DNA from: MFD09286-c1 sp963701015
GTDB lineage: Bacteria > Bacteroidota > Bacteroidia > Bacteroidales > DTGW01
Assembly (NCBI GenBank): GCA_963701015.1
Contig: OY969556.1
Location: 1,426,001-1,490,000, forward strand
DNA length: 64,000 nucleotides
Reading direction: 5' to 3'
The translations under genes were made by a program, and so were the position numbers. Positions 18,238 through 28,034 of the stretch are shown piece by piece. The notes below the pieces were generated by a model. That model had not been told where the DNA came from, did no database searches, and worked only from the letters and a program-made list of their open reading frames with translations. Each line of letters opens with the position of its first letter. Position 1 is the stretch's first letter.

Positions 18238-21200
18238 ATGCAGGTAAAACTGATAAGGTATGCGCTTTTAATTATTTCTATATTTTTTGTATTAGGAACA
18301 ACTTGTTTTGCTCAAAAATCAATTGAAGATATAAATTCTTCAAATCCATATAATAAAGCAATAGAGCTTTTCAACAATGAAAAGTATGTTGCAGCCCAAA
18401 AATATTTTCAGGATGTAATTGCTGATCAATCAAATACCAATACTATAATTAAAGAAAATGCACAATATTATTCTATGATTTGTGCCATTGCGCTTTATAA
18501 TGATAATGCCGAATTGCTTGGTGATGGATTTGTTGCCGAAAATCCGGAAAGTCCCTTTAAAAATGACGCACTTTTTCGATTGGGTAAATATGAATATGTA
18601 AAAAAGAAATACAAACAATCTATTGCTTATTTTGCAAAGGTTGATAAAGATGAATTAAATGACGATGACAGGGCGGAATATTATTTTAAAACCGGATACA
18701 GTTGGTTTCTACTTGATAGCTTAGAACAAGCCCGAAAATACTTTTATGAAATTAAGGATATTGATACACGTTATACATCTCCGGCAATTTATTATTATGC
18801 ACATATTGCATATAGTCAAAAGAACTACGAAACAGCCATTGAAAATTTCAATAAATTAAAAACTGATGAAACATTTGCACCAATTGTACCTTATTATATT
18901 ACGCAATGTTATTATTTTCAGGAAAAATTTGATGACTTATTAAATTATGCACCACCATTAATTGATTCAGTTGTTGAAACAAGAGTTGCTGAAATGGCAA
19001 AAATGATAGGCGACGCTTATTACCACAAAAATCAATTCAAAGAGGCAATTCCATATTATGAAAGGTTTTTTGCAAAGGGAAATAATTTTATGCCTGACGA
19101 TTATTATCAATGTGGTTATTGTTTTTATTCTGTAAATGAATTTGAAAAAGCTGTTTCCTATTTTGAAAAATCTTCATCAGGAAATTCAGCATTGGCACAA
19201 AATGCCAATTACCATCTCGGAGATTGTTATATTCGGTTAAATTTAAAAGATAAAGCATTGCTTGCTTTTAACAATGCAGCAAAAATGGATTTCGATTTAA
19301 ATATAAAAGAAGATGCTGCTTTTAATTATGCCGAATTAACTTACGAAAAATCTACACCTCCATTCAGCAGTTCTATTAAAGCCTTAAATGATTATATAAC
19401 ACAATATCCAAATTCGCGAAGAAGTGATGAAGCTTATAATTATTTAATTTCAGCATGTTTGAATACGCACAATTACCAGGATGCAATTACATATTTAGGT
19501 AAAATTAATGTTAAAGACAATAAAATTAAAAAAGCCTATCAAAGGGCAGCTTTTTATAGAGGGTTAGAATTATTTAATAATCTCCAGTTTGACGAGGCAA
19601 TGAAAATGTTTGTGATTTCACAAAAATATGCCGAATATGACCAAAGCATTGCTGCTCGCTGTGAATATTGGATGGCTGAAATATATTACAGGCAAAAGAA
19701 TATTGAAGATGCTTTAGATTTTTATAACCAATTTTCAGCATTTGAAGTTGCCAAGAATTGTCCTGAATACAGGCTTTCATTATATAATATTGCTTATTGT
19801 TATTTTAATAAAAAAGATTACAATAAGTCAACTTCATCTTTTTTGAAATATATCAATTATCCTAAAGTAAAAAAAGATAAAATTTATGCTGATGCATACA
19901 ATCGCTTGGGTGACTGTAAATTTATGGATAGTAAATATGATGAAGCTATAGACTATTACACCAAATCCATAGAATTGGGATCATCTGATAAGGATTATGC
20001 AATATTTCAAAAAGCATTTTCATTGGGTTTAAAAGGTGAGCATAAAAAGAAAATTTCGCTTTTAAATCAGATGTTAACTTCTAATCCCGAATCAAAACTG
20101 AATGGACAGGCATTATTTGAAATAGGACGAAGTTATGTAATACTTCAAAATTCAAGCGATGCAATTAAATATTTCAATAAATTAATGTCTAATTATCCAT
20201 CGAGCAGTTATGTGAAAAATGCATTACTTCAACTTGGATTGATTAATTTTAATGCGGGTAAAAATGATACAGCTATTAATATTTATAAAAAGGTTGTGGC
20301 TGATTATCCAGGAACACAGGAAGCTAAAAGCGCCTTAACTGGTATAAAAAATATATATTTATCAATGAACAACATTGATGAATATTTGAAATACTCTGAA
20401 TCATTAGGTGATTTTGCAAATGTAAGCGCTGCTGAGAAAGATTCTTTAATGTATTTATCTGGAGAAAATGCTTATACTTCAAGTGATTTTGTAACTGCTA
20501 GGAATAATTTCAAAAAATATATCGATAAATTTCCTAAAGGTAATTTTATTCTTAATTCAAAGTATTATTATGGTGATTGCAACCAACGTCTTGGAAACCC
20601 TGATACAGCTTTACTGGCATTTAATTTTGTAATTTCAAAACCGCGGAATAGTTTTACTGAATTAGCTTTAGCTTCAGCGGCTAAAATTGAATTGTCAAAA
20701 AAGGATTCCACCTCGGCTCTTTCGAATTATATAGTGTTAGACAGTGTTGCTGAAGTTGAACAAAATATAATTGATGCGCGGGTAGGTATAATGCATATAA
20801 ATTATACGCTTAAAAATTATGATAAAGCCTCAGCTGCTGCTGACAAAGTTTTAAAAACATCGGGTATCGCACAGGAGATTGAAAGAAATGCAAAATATAT
20901 ACAGGCAAAATCGCTTTTAGCTATTGGTGATAATCAAAAAGCATTAATAATTTTGAAGAAATTAGCTACCGATGTAAAAAATTCCGAAGGTGCAGAATCG
21001 AAGTTTTTAATAGCAAATTTTTACTATAACAATAATCAGCAGGATTTAGCCCAAAAGGAAATTTTTAATTTTATTGACCTTAATTCACCTCAACAATATT
21101 GGGTTGCAAAAGCATTTATTTTATTGGCTGAAATATATCATAATAAGAAAGATGATTTCCAGGCTATTAATACATTGAAAAGTATTATTGATAATTATGG

Positions 21201-21306
21201 AATTACAACTGATAATATAATTACTGAAGCTAAGGAAAAGAAAGATTTATACGAGGCAAATAGCCGGAAACAAAACGAAAATTCAAGCGACGATGATAAT
21301 AAATAA
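18238..21306 (+). CDS. Large exported tetratricopeptide-repeat protein
   Basis: From the ATG at 18238 the product is 1022 residues with a clean signal peptide (MQVKLIRYALLIISIFFVL ... CFAQ). An in-frame TTG at 18208 would put ten residues before this signal and is less likely. The mature protein is almost entirely alpha-helical TPR-like repeats, with recurring pairs such as YNKAIELFNNEKYVAAQKYFQ, YYFKTGYSWFLLDSLEQARKYF and ANYHLGDCYIRLNLKDKALLAF; some twenty units run from about 35 to 1000. It ends in an acidic/polar tail (NENSSDDDNK). It is probably periplasmic or outer-membrane associated, acting as a scaffold. A beta-barrel protein gene follows after 35 bp. I recall this TPR-plus-barrel arrangement as conserved in Bacteroidota, but its function is not established to my knowledge. 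Confidence 0.85.
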   Translation: MQVKLIRYALLIISIFFVLGTTCFAQKSIEDINSSNPYNKAIELFNNEKYVAAQKYFQDVIADQSNTNTIIKENAQYYSMICAIALYNDNAELLGDGFVAENPESPFKNDALFRLGKYEYVKKKYKQSIAYFAKVDKDELNDDDRAEYYFKTGYSWFLLDSLEQARKYFYEIKDIDTRYTSPAIYYYAHIAYSQKNYETAIENFNKLKTDETFAPIVPYYITQCYYFQEKFDDLLNYAPPLIDSVVETRVAEMAKMIGDAYYHKNQFKEAIPYYERFFAKGNNFMPDDYYQCGYCFYSVNEFEKAVSYFEKSSSGNSALAQNANYHLGDCYIRLNLKDKALLAFNNAAKMDFDLNIKEDAAFNYAELTYEKSTPPFSSSIKALNDYITQYPNSRRSDEAYNYLISACLNTHNYQDAITYLGKINVKDNKIKKAYQRAAFYRGLELFNNLQFDEAMKMFVISQKYAEYDQSIAARCEYWMAEIYYRQKNIEDALDFYNQFSAFEVAKNCPEYRLSLYNIAYCYFNKKDYNKSTSSFLKYINYPKVKKDKIYADAYNRLGDCKFMDSKYDEAIDYYTKSIELGSSDKDYAIFQKAFSLGLKGEHKKKISLLNQMLTSNPESKLNGQALFEIGRSYVILQNSSDAIKYFNKLMSNYPSSSYVKNALLQLGLINFNAGKNDTAINIYKKVVADYPGTQEAKSALTGIKNIYLSMNNIDEYLKYSESLGDFANVSAAEKDSLMYLSGENAYTSSDFVTARNNFKKYIDKFPKGNFILNSKYYYGDCNQRLGNPDTALLAFNFVISKPRNSFTELALASAAKIELSKKDSTSALSNYIVLDSVAEVEQNIIDARVGIMHINYTLKNYDKASAAADKVLKTSGIAQEIERNAKYIQAKSLLAIGDNQKALIILKKLATDVKNSEGAESKFLIANFYYNNNQQDLAQKEIFNFIDLNSPQQYWVAKAFILLAEIYHNKKDDFQAINTLKSIIDNYGITTDNIITEAKEKKDLYEANSRKQNENSSDDDNK

Positions 21307-21341
21307 AATTTTTGAATATAGATATTGCTAATAGTTGAAAT

Positions 21342-23024
21342 ATGAATTCATTTTTAAAAAAATATTTTAAAATTGAAGCTTTAATATTATTGCTTTTTAT
21401 TTTATGTGCCCAGAATAATTATTCTCAGGACATAAATAAAGAAGTTACTGTAGTAAAGCCATATCAACCAATAGTTATGGATGCAACAAAAATTAATTTA
21501 ATTCCTTCCATAAATGACACAGTTTCTGTTACGCCTGTTTTTCAATATTCAATTTCATCGAAACGATTAGATAATCCTTTTCAACCAAGGCCGGTTAAAG
21601 CCGCTAAAATGGTAGATGAACCTATTGAACAATTATATAATAGTTATTTAAAATTAGGGATTGGAAATCCGTGGTCGCCACTGGCAGAATTAAGTATTGC
21701 AAATACACGATCAAAAGATAATTCGTTGTGTTTATATTTACATCATTATTCTGCTAATGGGCAAGTAAAACTTGATAACAATAATAAGGTTGATGCCCCA
21801 TTTTCTGAAGACGAAGCAACATTATATGGTAAACATTTATTTAAACAATTAGAAGTGATTGGATCCTTAGGTTATTCAAATTATAGTTATTATTTTTATG
21901 GATATGATACTGCCTTACATAATATTTCTCTCGATAAAAATGACATTTCTCAACATTATCAGTTAATTAATTCTTCAGTTGCATTAAATTCTTTAGGTAA
22001 AGATAGTTCCAGGTTGATTTATAAGTCAGTAATTAATTATAGTTATTTTTCAGATAATTATAAGAATGCTTATAATATTTTTGGAATTAAAGGAAAATTT
22101 GGAAAAACTTTTAATAAATATTATTTAGGAGCTGGTTTATCTTATAATTATTATAATGCTAATAATGTTGATTCTATACATGATGGTATAATTTCTATAT
22201 GTCCAAACATTAGCAAAAGAACAAGTCAATGGAGTTTTGTGGCAGGTATTGATGCTATTGCTGATAATTATAACAATAATTCAAAATTTTATACTTATCC
22301 GCATTTGAATTTTGAATTTATTGTAGCCCAGGATGTATTGAGCATTTTTACCGGTTGGGAAGGTCATTTAGTACAAAATAATTTATATAATACTTCAAAA
22401 ATTAATCCATATATAATTCCCGGCCTGCAGGTTCAAAATACAAATTTTAAATCGGAATTATTTGGAGGGATGAAAGGAAATTTCAGCTCAAATATTCATT
22501 TTATAGCTTCTGCAACTTATGCAAATGTTGACAATCAATATTTTTTTATAAATGATACAACTATAAAATATAAAGGCAATAAATTAGGCAATCAGTTTAA
22601 TGTGGTATATGATAAAGCTGATGTATTTTTAATTAATGCTGAAATTGAAGCCAAAGTTTCTAATGAAATTTCATTAACTGGGAAAATAAACTATTCCGGA
22701 TATAGTCTTTATCATGAAGCTCATCCTTGGAATATTCCAGCGTTAACCGGAAATTTAACTGCAAAATATAATATGCAGGATAAAATTATAATTTCAACAG
22801 ATATAAATTTCGAAGGTTCGAGATATTATTTATCGCCTCAAAATGAAAATGTTTTAAAACTAAATCCATTGGTGGATATAAATTTAGGCCTTGAATATAA
22901 ATACAATAAAATTTTATCTTTTTTTATTCAATTCAAGAACCTGTCAGCAACACGTTACAATATATGGAGTCAGTATCCGGTATATCGTTTTCGCGTTATG
23001 GGTGGTTTTACATATTCTTTATAG
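21342..23024 (+). CDS. Outer-membrane beta-barrel (TonB-dependent-receptor-like) protein
   Basis: 560 residues. A signal peptide (about 1-28, ending NNYSQ) is followed by a short N-terminal motif EVTVVKPYQPIVMDATKINLIPSINDT. The rest (about 95-560) is alternating amphipathic strands rich in Tyr, Asn and Asp, with an aromatic last strand (YRFRVMGGFTYSL), typical of an outer-membrane barrel. It is much shorter than a full TonB-dependent receptor and no plug domain is visible. It lies 35 bp after the TPR protein and is probably co-transcribed, so the two may form one envelope complex. Confidence 0.75.
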   Translation: MNSFLKKYFKIEALILLLFILCAQNNYSQDINKEVTVVKPYQPIVMDATKINLIPSINDTVSVTPVFQYSISSKRLDNPFQPRPVKAAKMVDEPIEQLYNSYLKLGIGNPWSPLAELSIANTRSKDNSLCLYLHHYSANGQVKLDNNNKVDAPFSEDEATLYGKHLFKQLEVIGSLGYSNYSYYFYGYDTALHNISLDKNDISQHYQLINSSVALNSLGKDSSRLIYKSVINYSYFSDNYKNAYNIFGIKGKFGKTFNKYYLGAGLSYNYYNANNVDSIHDGIISICPNISKRTSQWSFVAGIDAIADNYNNNSKFYTYPHLNFEFIVAQDVLSIFTGWEGHLVQNNLYNTSKINPYIIPGLQVQNTNFKSELFGGMKGNFSSNIHFIASATYANVDNQYFFINDTTIKYKGNKLGNQFNVVYDKADVFLINAEIEAKVSNEISLTGKINYSGYSLYHEAHPWNIPALTGNLTAKYNMQDKIIISTDINFEGSRYYLSPQNENVLKLNPLVDINLGLEYKYNKILSFFIQFKNLSATRYNIWSQYPVYRFRVMGGFTYSL

Positions 23025-23056
23025 GAATATAATTTAAATTATATTTAATATAAATT

Positions 23057-23710
23057 ATGCTGATACAAAAAAGTACTTCAAAAATAATTTTTAATATACT
23101 AATCTTATTTTTAATTGGATTAATAGTTCTTATTTATATTGCTAACCGTGAAATTCAAAATAAATCGAAAAGGTTTATATATAGTAATATTCAGAAAGTA
23201 CCCAGAAATGATGTAGGATTGGTGCTTGGCACAAGTAAATATTTGCAAGGACATCAGCTAAATCCATATTTTTATAATCGGATTTTAGCTGCAGTAATGC
23301 TATTCAAAGCCAATAAAATTAAATACATAATTGTTAGTGGTGATAATAAATACATGTCTTATAACGAACCAATGACAATGAAGAGGGAACTTATAAAATA
23401 TGGAATTCCATCAAAAAAAATATTTTTAGATTATGCCGGATTTAGGACATTTGATTCCGTTATTCGTTGTCACGAAATTTTTAGCCAAAGTAGTTTTACT
23501 ATTATTACACAAAAGTTTCATTTGGAAAGGGCAATTTACATTTCACATCAATATGGAATTGGAGCAATTGGCTTTGAAGCAAAAGATGTTGGGTTTATGC
23601 TTGGTTTAAAAACACAGGTTCGGGAATATTTTGCACGCATTAAAGTTTTTCTTGATTTTTACACCAATGAATCACCTAAGTTTCTGGGTAAAAAAATAAA
23701 TATACAATAA
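23057..23710 (+). CDS. SanA/YdcF-family (DUF218) membrane protein
   Basis: 217 residues with one N-terminal transmembrane helix (about 9-32). A DUF218 domain follows: the start VGLVLGTSKYL, the acidic site VSGDNKYMSYNEPMTMKRELIKYGIP, DYAGFRTFDSVIRCHEIF and TQKFHLERAIYISHQYGI. These match the SanA branch, which is linked in Enterobacteria to envelope barrier function and vancomycin exclusion at high temperature; its reaction is not known. The gene starts 32 bp after the barrel gene, so it may belong to the same unit. Confidence 0.85.
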   Translation: MLIQKSTSKIIFNILILFLIGLIVLIYIANREIQNKSKRFIYSNIQKVPRNDVGLVLGTSKYLQGHQLNPYFYNRILAAVMLFKANKIKYIIVSGDNKYMSYNEPMTMKRELIKYGIPSKKIFLDYAGFRTFDSVIRCHEIFSQSSFTIITQKFHLERAIYISHQYGIGAIGFEAKDVGFMLGLKTQVREYFARIKVFLDFYTNESPKFLGKKINIQ

Positions 23711-23781
23711 GTTAAAATACAGGTTGTTGCCTTGTTGATGGATTGTTAAAAAAACAACATTATACAAACTATAAAAACTCA

Positions 23782-23809
23782 TTTGATTGGGCAATTAATC
23801 GTATATTTG
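23782..23809 (+). promoter_or_regulatory. gyrB promoter
   Basis: TTTG at 23782-23785 and TATATTTG at 23802-23809 match the Bacteroidota -33 and -7 elements with a 16-base spacer, slightly short. The -7 box lies 34 bases before the gyrB ATG. Confidence 0.55.
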
Positions 23810-23843
23810 TAATCCAAAATTTAATTATAATTTATACAAATTA

Positions 23844-25838
23844 ATGAGTACAGATCAGAACGAAGTTCCAGAAAACTTATCCAAAGAATCATCCAATCAT
23901 TATTCAGCTGACAGCATTCAAGTTCTTGAAGGACTTGAAGCAGTGCGTAAAAGGCCTGCAATGTATATTGGTGATATTAGTGTAAAAGGGTTGCACCATC
24001 TTGTTTATGAGGTTGTTGATAATTCTATCGACGAAGCTTTGGGCGGATTTTGCAAAAATATTGAAGTTACTATCAATACTGATAATTCCATAACAGTTGC
24101 CGATGACGGTAGGGGAATACCAACCGATATTATGGAAAAGGAAAAAAAATCTGCCTTGGAAGTTGTATTAACAGTTCTTCACGCCGGTGGTAAATTCAAT
24201 AAAGATTCATATAAAGTTTCCGGTGGTTTACATGGAGTTGGTGTATCTTGTGTGAATGCCCTCTCAACTTATTTTAAAGCTGAAGTCTTTCGCGAAGGCA
24301 AAATATTTGTACAGGAATTTTCAATAGGAAAACCGCTTGGGCCGGTTAAAGTAGTTGGTGAGAGTCAAAAGACCGGAACAACAATTACTTTTAAGCCTGA
24401 TTCTTCAATTTTTATAGTTTCGGAATACAATTATGAAATATTAGAATCGCGCTTACGTGAATTGGCATTTTTAAATAAAGGAATTCACTTAACACTTATT
24501 GATCAGCGTGAAAAAGATGAGTCGGGAACTGTTGAAGGCCAAATATACCGGACACAACATTTTCATTCTGAAGAAGGTCTGAAAGAATTTGTTAGTTTTA
24601 TTGATGCAAACAGGGAAAAGTTAATTGAAAAACCTATTTATCTTGAAACTGAAAAGAATGGAATTCCGGTTGAAATAGCGCTGCATTACAATACAACATT
24701 TACTGAAAATGTTTTTTCATATGTCAATAATATTAATACAATTGAAGGAGGCACGCATTTGGCAGGTTTCCGTCGTGGTTTAACACGAACCTTAAAAGCA
24801 TATGCCGAAAAAGAAGGAATGCTTTCGAAACTCAAGTTTGATATTAGTGGAGACGATTTTCGTGAAGGATTAACAGCAATTATTTCGGTTAAAGTTCAGG
24901 AACCTCAATTTGAAGGACAAACAAAAACAAGGCTTGGAAATAATGAAGTAATGGGAGCTGTTGACGTTGCCATAAGTGCTGAATTATCGAATTATCTTGA
25001 AGAAAATCCACGCGATGCAAAACAAATTGTCAACAAGGTTATTCTGGCTGCTACAGCTCGCCATGCTGCCCGAAAAGCTCGCGAAATGGTACAGCGGAAG
25101 AATGTATTATCCGGATCAGGTTTACCGGGTAAATTAGCCGACTGTTCTGAAAAGGATCCTTCGGGCTGCGAAATATATCTAGTGGAAGGTGATTCTGCAG
25201 GAGGTACTGCAAAGCAAGGCCGCGATAGAAAATTTCAGGCAATTATGCCTTTACGCGGTAAAATATTAAACGTTGAAAAAGCAATGCAACATAAGATTTT
25301 TGAAAATGAAGAAATTCGAAATATTTTTACAGCATTGGGTGTTTCAATTGGAACTGAAGAAGATTCAAAAGCCTTGAATCTTGAAAAGCTCAGGTATCAT
25401 AAAATTATAATTATGACTGATGCTGATGTGGATGGAAGCCACATTACTACACTTATTATGACTTTCTTTTTCAGGTTTATGCACGATTTAATTCAAAACG
25501 GACATTTATATATTGCAACTCCGCCACTTTATTTGGTGAAGAAAGGTAAAGTTGAAAAATATTGTTGGAACGAAGAAGAACGACTTGCATATATTGAAGA
25601 ATTAGGCAAAGGTAAGGGCGATTCTGTTCATGTTCAGCGTTATAAAGGTTTAGGTGAAATGAATGCTGAACAACTTTGGAGCACAACAATGAGTCCTGAA
25701 ACTCGCACATTGCGTCAGGTTACAATTGAAAGTGCAGCAGAAGCCGACAGAATTTTTTCAATGTTAATGGGCGATGATGTTCCACCACGTCGTGATTTTA
25801 TTGAGAAACATGCAAAATATGCAAAAATTGATGTATAA
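23844..25838 (+). CDS. gyrB: DNA gyrase subunit B
   Basis: 664 residues, typical for Bacteroidota GyrB. The subunit hydrolyses ATP to drive negative supercoiling by GyrA2B2. Visible motifs are the GHKL ATPase EVVDNSIDEALGG, DDGRGIPTD and GGLHGVGVSCVNALS; the transducer domain; TOPRIM residues EGDSAGG (about 449) and DADVDGSHI (about 526); and the C-terminal QRYKGLGEMN and MGDDVPPRRDFIEKHA. It has the short form without the extra insert of enterobacterial GyrB. The ending KHAKYAKIDV and the E.GDSAGG..K context favour GyrB over ParE. A strong terminator follows. Confidence 0.96.
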   Translation: MSTDQNEVPENLSKESSNHYSADSIQVLEGLEAVRKRPAMYIGDISVKGLHHLVYEVVDNSIDEALGGFCKNIEVTINTDNSITVADDGRGIPTDIMEKEKKSALEVVLTVLHAGGKFNKDSYKVSGGLHGVGVSCVNALSTYFKAEVFREGKIFVQEFSIGKPLGPVKVVGESQKTGTTITFKPDSSIFIVSEYNYEILESRLRELAFLNKGIHLTLIDQREKDESGTVEGQIYRTQHFHSEEGLKEFVSFIDANREKLIEKPIYLETEKNGIPVEIALHYNTTFTENVFSYVNNINTIEGGTHLAGFRRGLTRTLKAYAEKEGMLSKLKFDISGDDFREGLTAIISVKVQEPQFEGQTKTRLGNNEVMGAVDVAISAELSNYLEENPRDAKQIVNKVILAATARHAARKAREMVQRKNVLSGSGLPGKLADCSEKDPSGCEIYLVEGDSAGGTAKQGRDRKFQAIMPLRGKILNVEKAMQHKIFENEEIRNIFTALGVSIGTEEDSKALNLEKLRYHKIIIMTDADVDGSHITTLIMTFFFRFMHDLIQNGHLYIATPPLYLVKKGKVEKYCWNEEERLAYIEELGKGKGDSVHVQRYKGLGEMNAEQLWSTTMSPETRTLRQVTIESAAEADRIFSMLMGDDVPPRRDFIEKHAKYAKIDV

Positions 25839-25845
25839 ATAATTT

Positions 25846-25872
25846 CCCCTCAATTTTGAGGGGATTTTTATA
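25846..25872 (+). terminator. Intrinsic terminator of gyrB
   Basis: CCCCTCAA (25846-25853), a TT loop and TTGAGGGG (25856-25863) form a perfect 8-bp stem followed by ATTTTTATATTTTTT, starting seven bases after the gyrB stop. Confidence 0.88.
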
Positions 25873-25966
25873 TTTTTTCAAATTTAATTTATATTCAAAT
25901 TTTGTTTATATATTATTTTTCAATAAGTATTTAATTTTTTGAGCCGATAAGTTTAATTACTAAAAT

Positions 25967-26974
25967 ATGAAAAAGCTTGCGGGTTTATATATAATTTTAA
26001 GTTTCTTAAACTGTGAAGTTCAGTCGCAAAAGCAAACTACTACTATTCGGCAAATGATATGGGGACCTGATTACCAGGTTTACATGAAAATGGATAATGA
26101 TTCCAGTTATAATTTCGAAATTAGCAAATTATATCATGCCAGCGACGACAATTTATTTAATCATCAAACAGAATTTGTTTATTATCCGGTAAGCTTTGAG
26201 CAATCTTATATTGACAGTTTGTTGCTTTCCGCTTCAGATACAAATGATTATTCCCATATTCAAAAATCACCTCAAATTCGGAAAGTTACGCTTTGGGGTT
26301 CTCTTGGACAATCTATCGGAGGTGGTTGGGTAAATTTTATTAATTGTTTACAATATTCGCTTGAAACAAGGCAATTGGAATTAACCTCTCCATTATTAAA
26401 AAGACCTGAAAGTGCATGGAAACCAAATCCAGTTACTGAAACCTATAAGCGTACCCGAAAATGGAAATATTATATACCTGTTACGCAACATGAAGCAAAG
26501 CATGAATATAAAATTCGCAAACGAAATAACCAGCTAGGTGATTTAAAGAGTATTCCTTCAAGCTATATAAGTTTAATGCTGCATACTTCAGATAGTCATT
26601 ATAAAAAATTATTTGAAAATCATGATTATTCTACTTTGGCAAAAATTGATCTGGTTAAGCTTTTATTAGGTTCACCATATTTAAGTGAAACACAAATAGA
26701 TTATATAAAAAGTCGTGTTTTGCTTTCAATTTCAAAATATAATGCTAAACGAATGCCTACAGTTCTTATATTCGACCGCTATCAGGCTGCGGTTGCAATG
26801 TCGTTGGATGGAACCGGTTATAAAGCCGATAAAATTGTTTTTCGCGACCAACAAAGTATGAGTCCTCAGGAGATTATACAACGTTCATTAATTATACGTG
26901 GCTTAGTTGCATTAATTAATGAATCGAACAATAAGGCATTTAAAGAGCGATTGAATTCCTTATATAAAAAATGA
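25967..26974 (+). CDS. Exported protein of unknown function
   Basis: 335 residues starting MKKLAGLYIILSFLNCEVQSQKQ, which fits a signal peptide. A Cys at residue 16 could be a lipobox (FLNC), but the +2 and downstream residues are not decisive. The middle is rich in basic and aromatic residues (YKRTRKWKYYIPVTQHEAKHEYKIRKRN). The C-terminal 130 residues are helical (LVKLLLGSPYLSETQIDYIKSRVLLSI, IIQRSLIIRGLVALI). I recognise no domain. The stop overlaps the next start (ATGA), so it is translationally coupled to the FemAB/GNAT-like protein. Confidence 0.65.
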   Translation: MKKLAGLYIILSFLNCEVQSQKQTTTIRQMIWGPDYQVYMKMDNDSSYNFEISKLYHASDDNLFNHQTEFVYYPVSFEQSYIDSLLLSASDTNDYSHIQKSPQIRKVTLWGSLGQSIGGGWVNFINCLQYSLETRQLELTSPLLKRPESAWKPNPVTETYKRTRKWKYYIPVTQHEAKHEYKIRKRNNQLGDLKSIPSSYISLMLHTSDSHYKKLFENHDYSTLAKIDLVKLLLGSPYLSETQIDYIKSRVLLSISKYNAKRMPTVLIFDRYQAAVAMSLDGTGYKADKIVFRDQQSMSPQEIIQRSLIIRGLVALINESNNKAFKERLNSLYKK

Positions 26975-27876
26975 TCAGGTATATTAAGCATAGTTCAATT
27001 GATAAAACTCTTTGGGATGCTTGTGTTGATAATTCTCCCAATGGTTATATATATGCTTATTCCTGGTATTTGGATATTGTCAGTCCAGACTGGGAAGCGT
27101 TAGTTGAAGATAATTATCAAATAATAATGCCACTTCCAATTCGAAAAAAAATAGGTTTCAAATATCTCATAAATCCTTATTTTTCACAGCAACTTGGTAT
27201 TATATCACCATCAAAAATAGATTTCAATAGTATTGAAAATTTTATTATTGAATTGAAAAAATTATTTCAATACGCCGATTTTAATTTTAATTCATCAAAT
27301 GTATTTGAACATATGAATTACATAAATAAATCAATAACCCAAGTTTTACCATTAAATTTAACTTATAAAGAATTATACAATCATTATACCGATGATTGTA
27401 TCCGTAATATCACAAAAGCCAAAAAATATAATAATTTAAAATATAAAATATCTTCTGATTCAAACGAATTCATAAGGTTTTATAAATTATATGCAAAATT
27501 TAAAGTAGGACAAAGATTTGATAATTGTTTGTATAATTTGACTGATCAATTTATTAAAAGAAATAAAGGTGAAATTAATTTGGTAACAGATGAAAATAAT
27601 GAAATAATTAGTGCGGCATTATGGGCAATTGACAATAAAAGGGCTTATTATTTGGCAAATTGTAATAGTCCGAAAGGTCGGAAATTAAAAGCAAATTTTG
27701 CAGTTATTGACAATTTTATACAAAAACATGCAACTGAAAATATTGTTCTAGATTTTGAAGGTTCAATGATTCCAGGAGTTGCAAAATTCAATACAGGATT
27801 TGGTGCTGATATATCATATTATCCACGATTCAAGTACAATAATTTATCTTTTCCTTTCCGATTAATTAAAAAATAA
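26971..27876 (+). CDS. FemAB/GNAT-like acyl- or aminoacyltransferase
   Basis: 301 residues without a signal peptide. The second half resembles the second GNAT-like fold of FemAB/FmhB-type proteins: NEIISAALWAIDNKRAYYLANCNSPKGRKLKANFAVID, then an alpha helix and VLDFEGSMIPGVAKFNTGFGA (the family's conserved D-F-x-G-S ... G..F...FG pattern). The first half carries the variable N-terminal GNAT lobe (NGYIYAYSWYLDIV). Family members move amino acids or acyl groups to cell-wall or lipid substrates; the substrate here is unknown. It is coupled by a 4-bp overlap to the exported unknown protein. Confidence 0.65.
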   Translation: MIRYIKHSSIDKTLWDACVDNSPNGYIYAYSWYLDIVSPDWEALVEDNYQIIMPLPIRKKIGFKYLINPYFSQQLGIISPSKIDFNSIENFIIELKKLFQYADFNFNSSNVFEHMNYINKSITQVLPLNLTYKELYNHYTDDCIRNITKAKKYNNLKYKISSDSNEFIRFYKLYAKFKVGQRFDNCLYNLTDQFIKRNKGEINLVTDENNEIISAALWAIDNKRAYYLANCNSPKGRKLKANFAVIDNFIQKHATENIVLDFEGSMIPGVAKFNTGFGADISYYPRFKYNNLSFPFRLIKK

Positions 27877-27969
27877 ACAATTTTAATTTTATTTCACTTT
27901 TTAGTTATTTACAACAATATATCATAATAATTATCGTTATAAACAGTTATATTAAATTAACTGCTAAAA

Positions 27970-27988
27970 TGTAAAGTTTGGCTTTACA
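27970..27988. promoter_or_regulatory. Palindromic operator TGTAAAG-N5-CTTTACA
   Basis: A perfect 7-bp inverted repeat, TGTAAAG (27970-27976) and CTTTACA (27982-27988), covers the -33 TTTG of the ABC-exporter promoter. The same half-sites occur at 42223-42240 upstream of the XRE regulator, with a 4-base rather than 5-base spacer. The position over -33 suggests repression. Confidence 0.55.
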
Positions 27989-28006
27989 ATAATTTTAATA
28001 CATTTG
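27977..28006 (+). promoter_or_regulatory. Promoter of the MsbA-like ABC exporter
   Basis: TTTG (27977-27980), an 18-base spacer and TACATTTG (27999-28006) form one of the best matches in this window to the Bacteroidota sigma-ABfr consensus. The start codon is 28 bases further on. Confidence 0.72.
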
Positions 28007-28034
28007 CGCCTTGTTTAAAAAATGAATTTATTGA

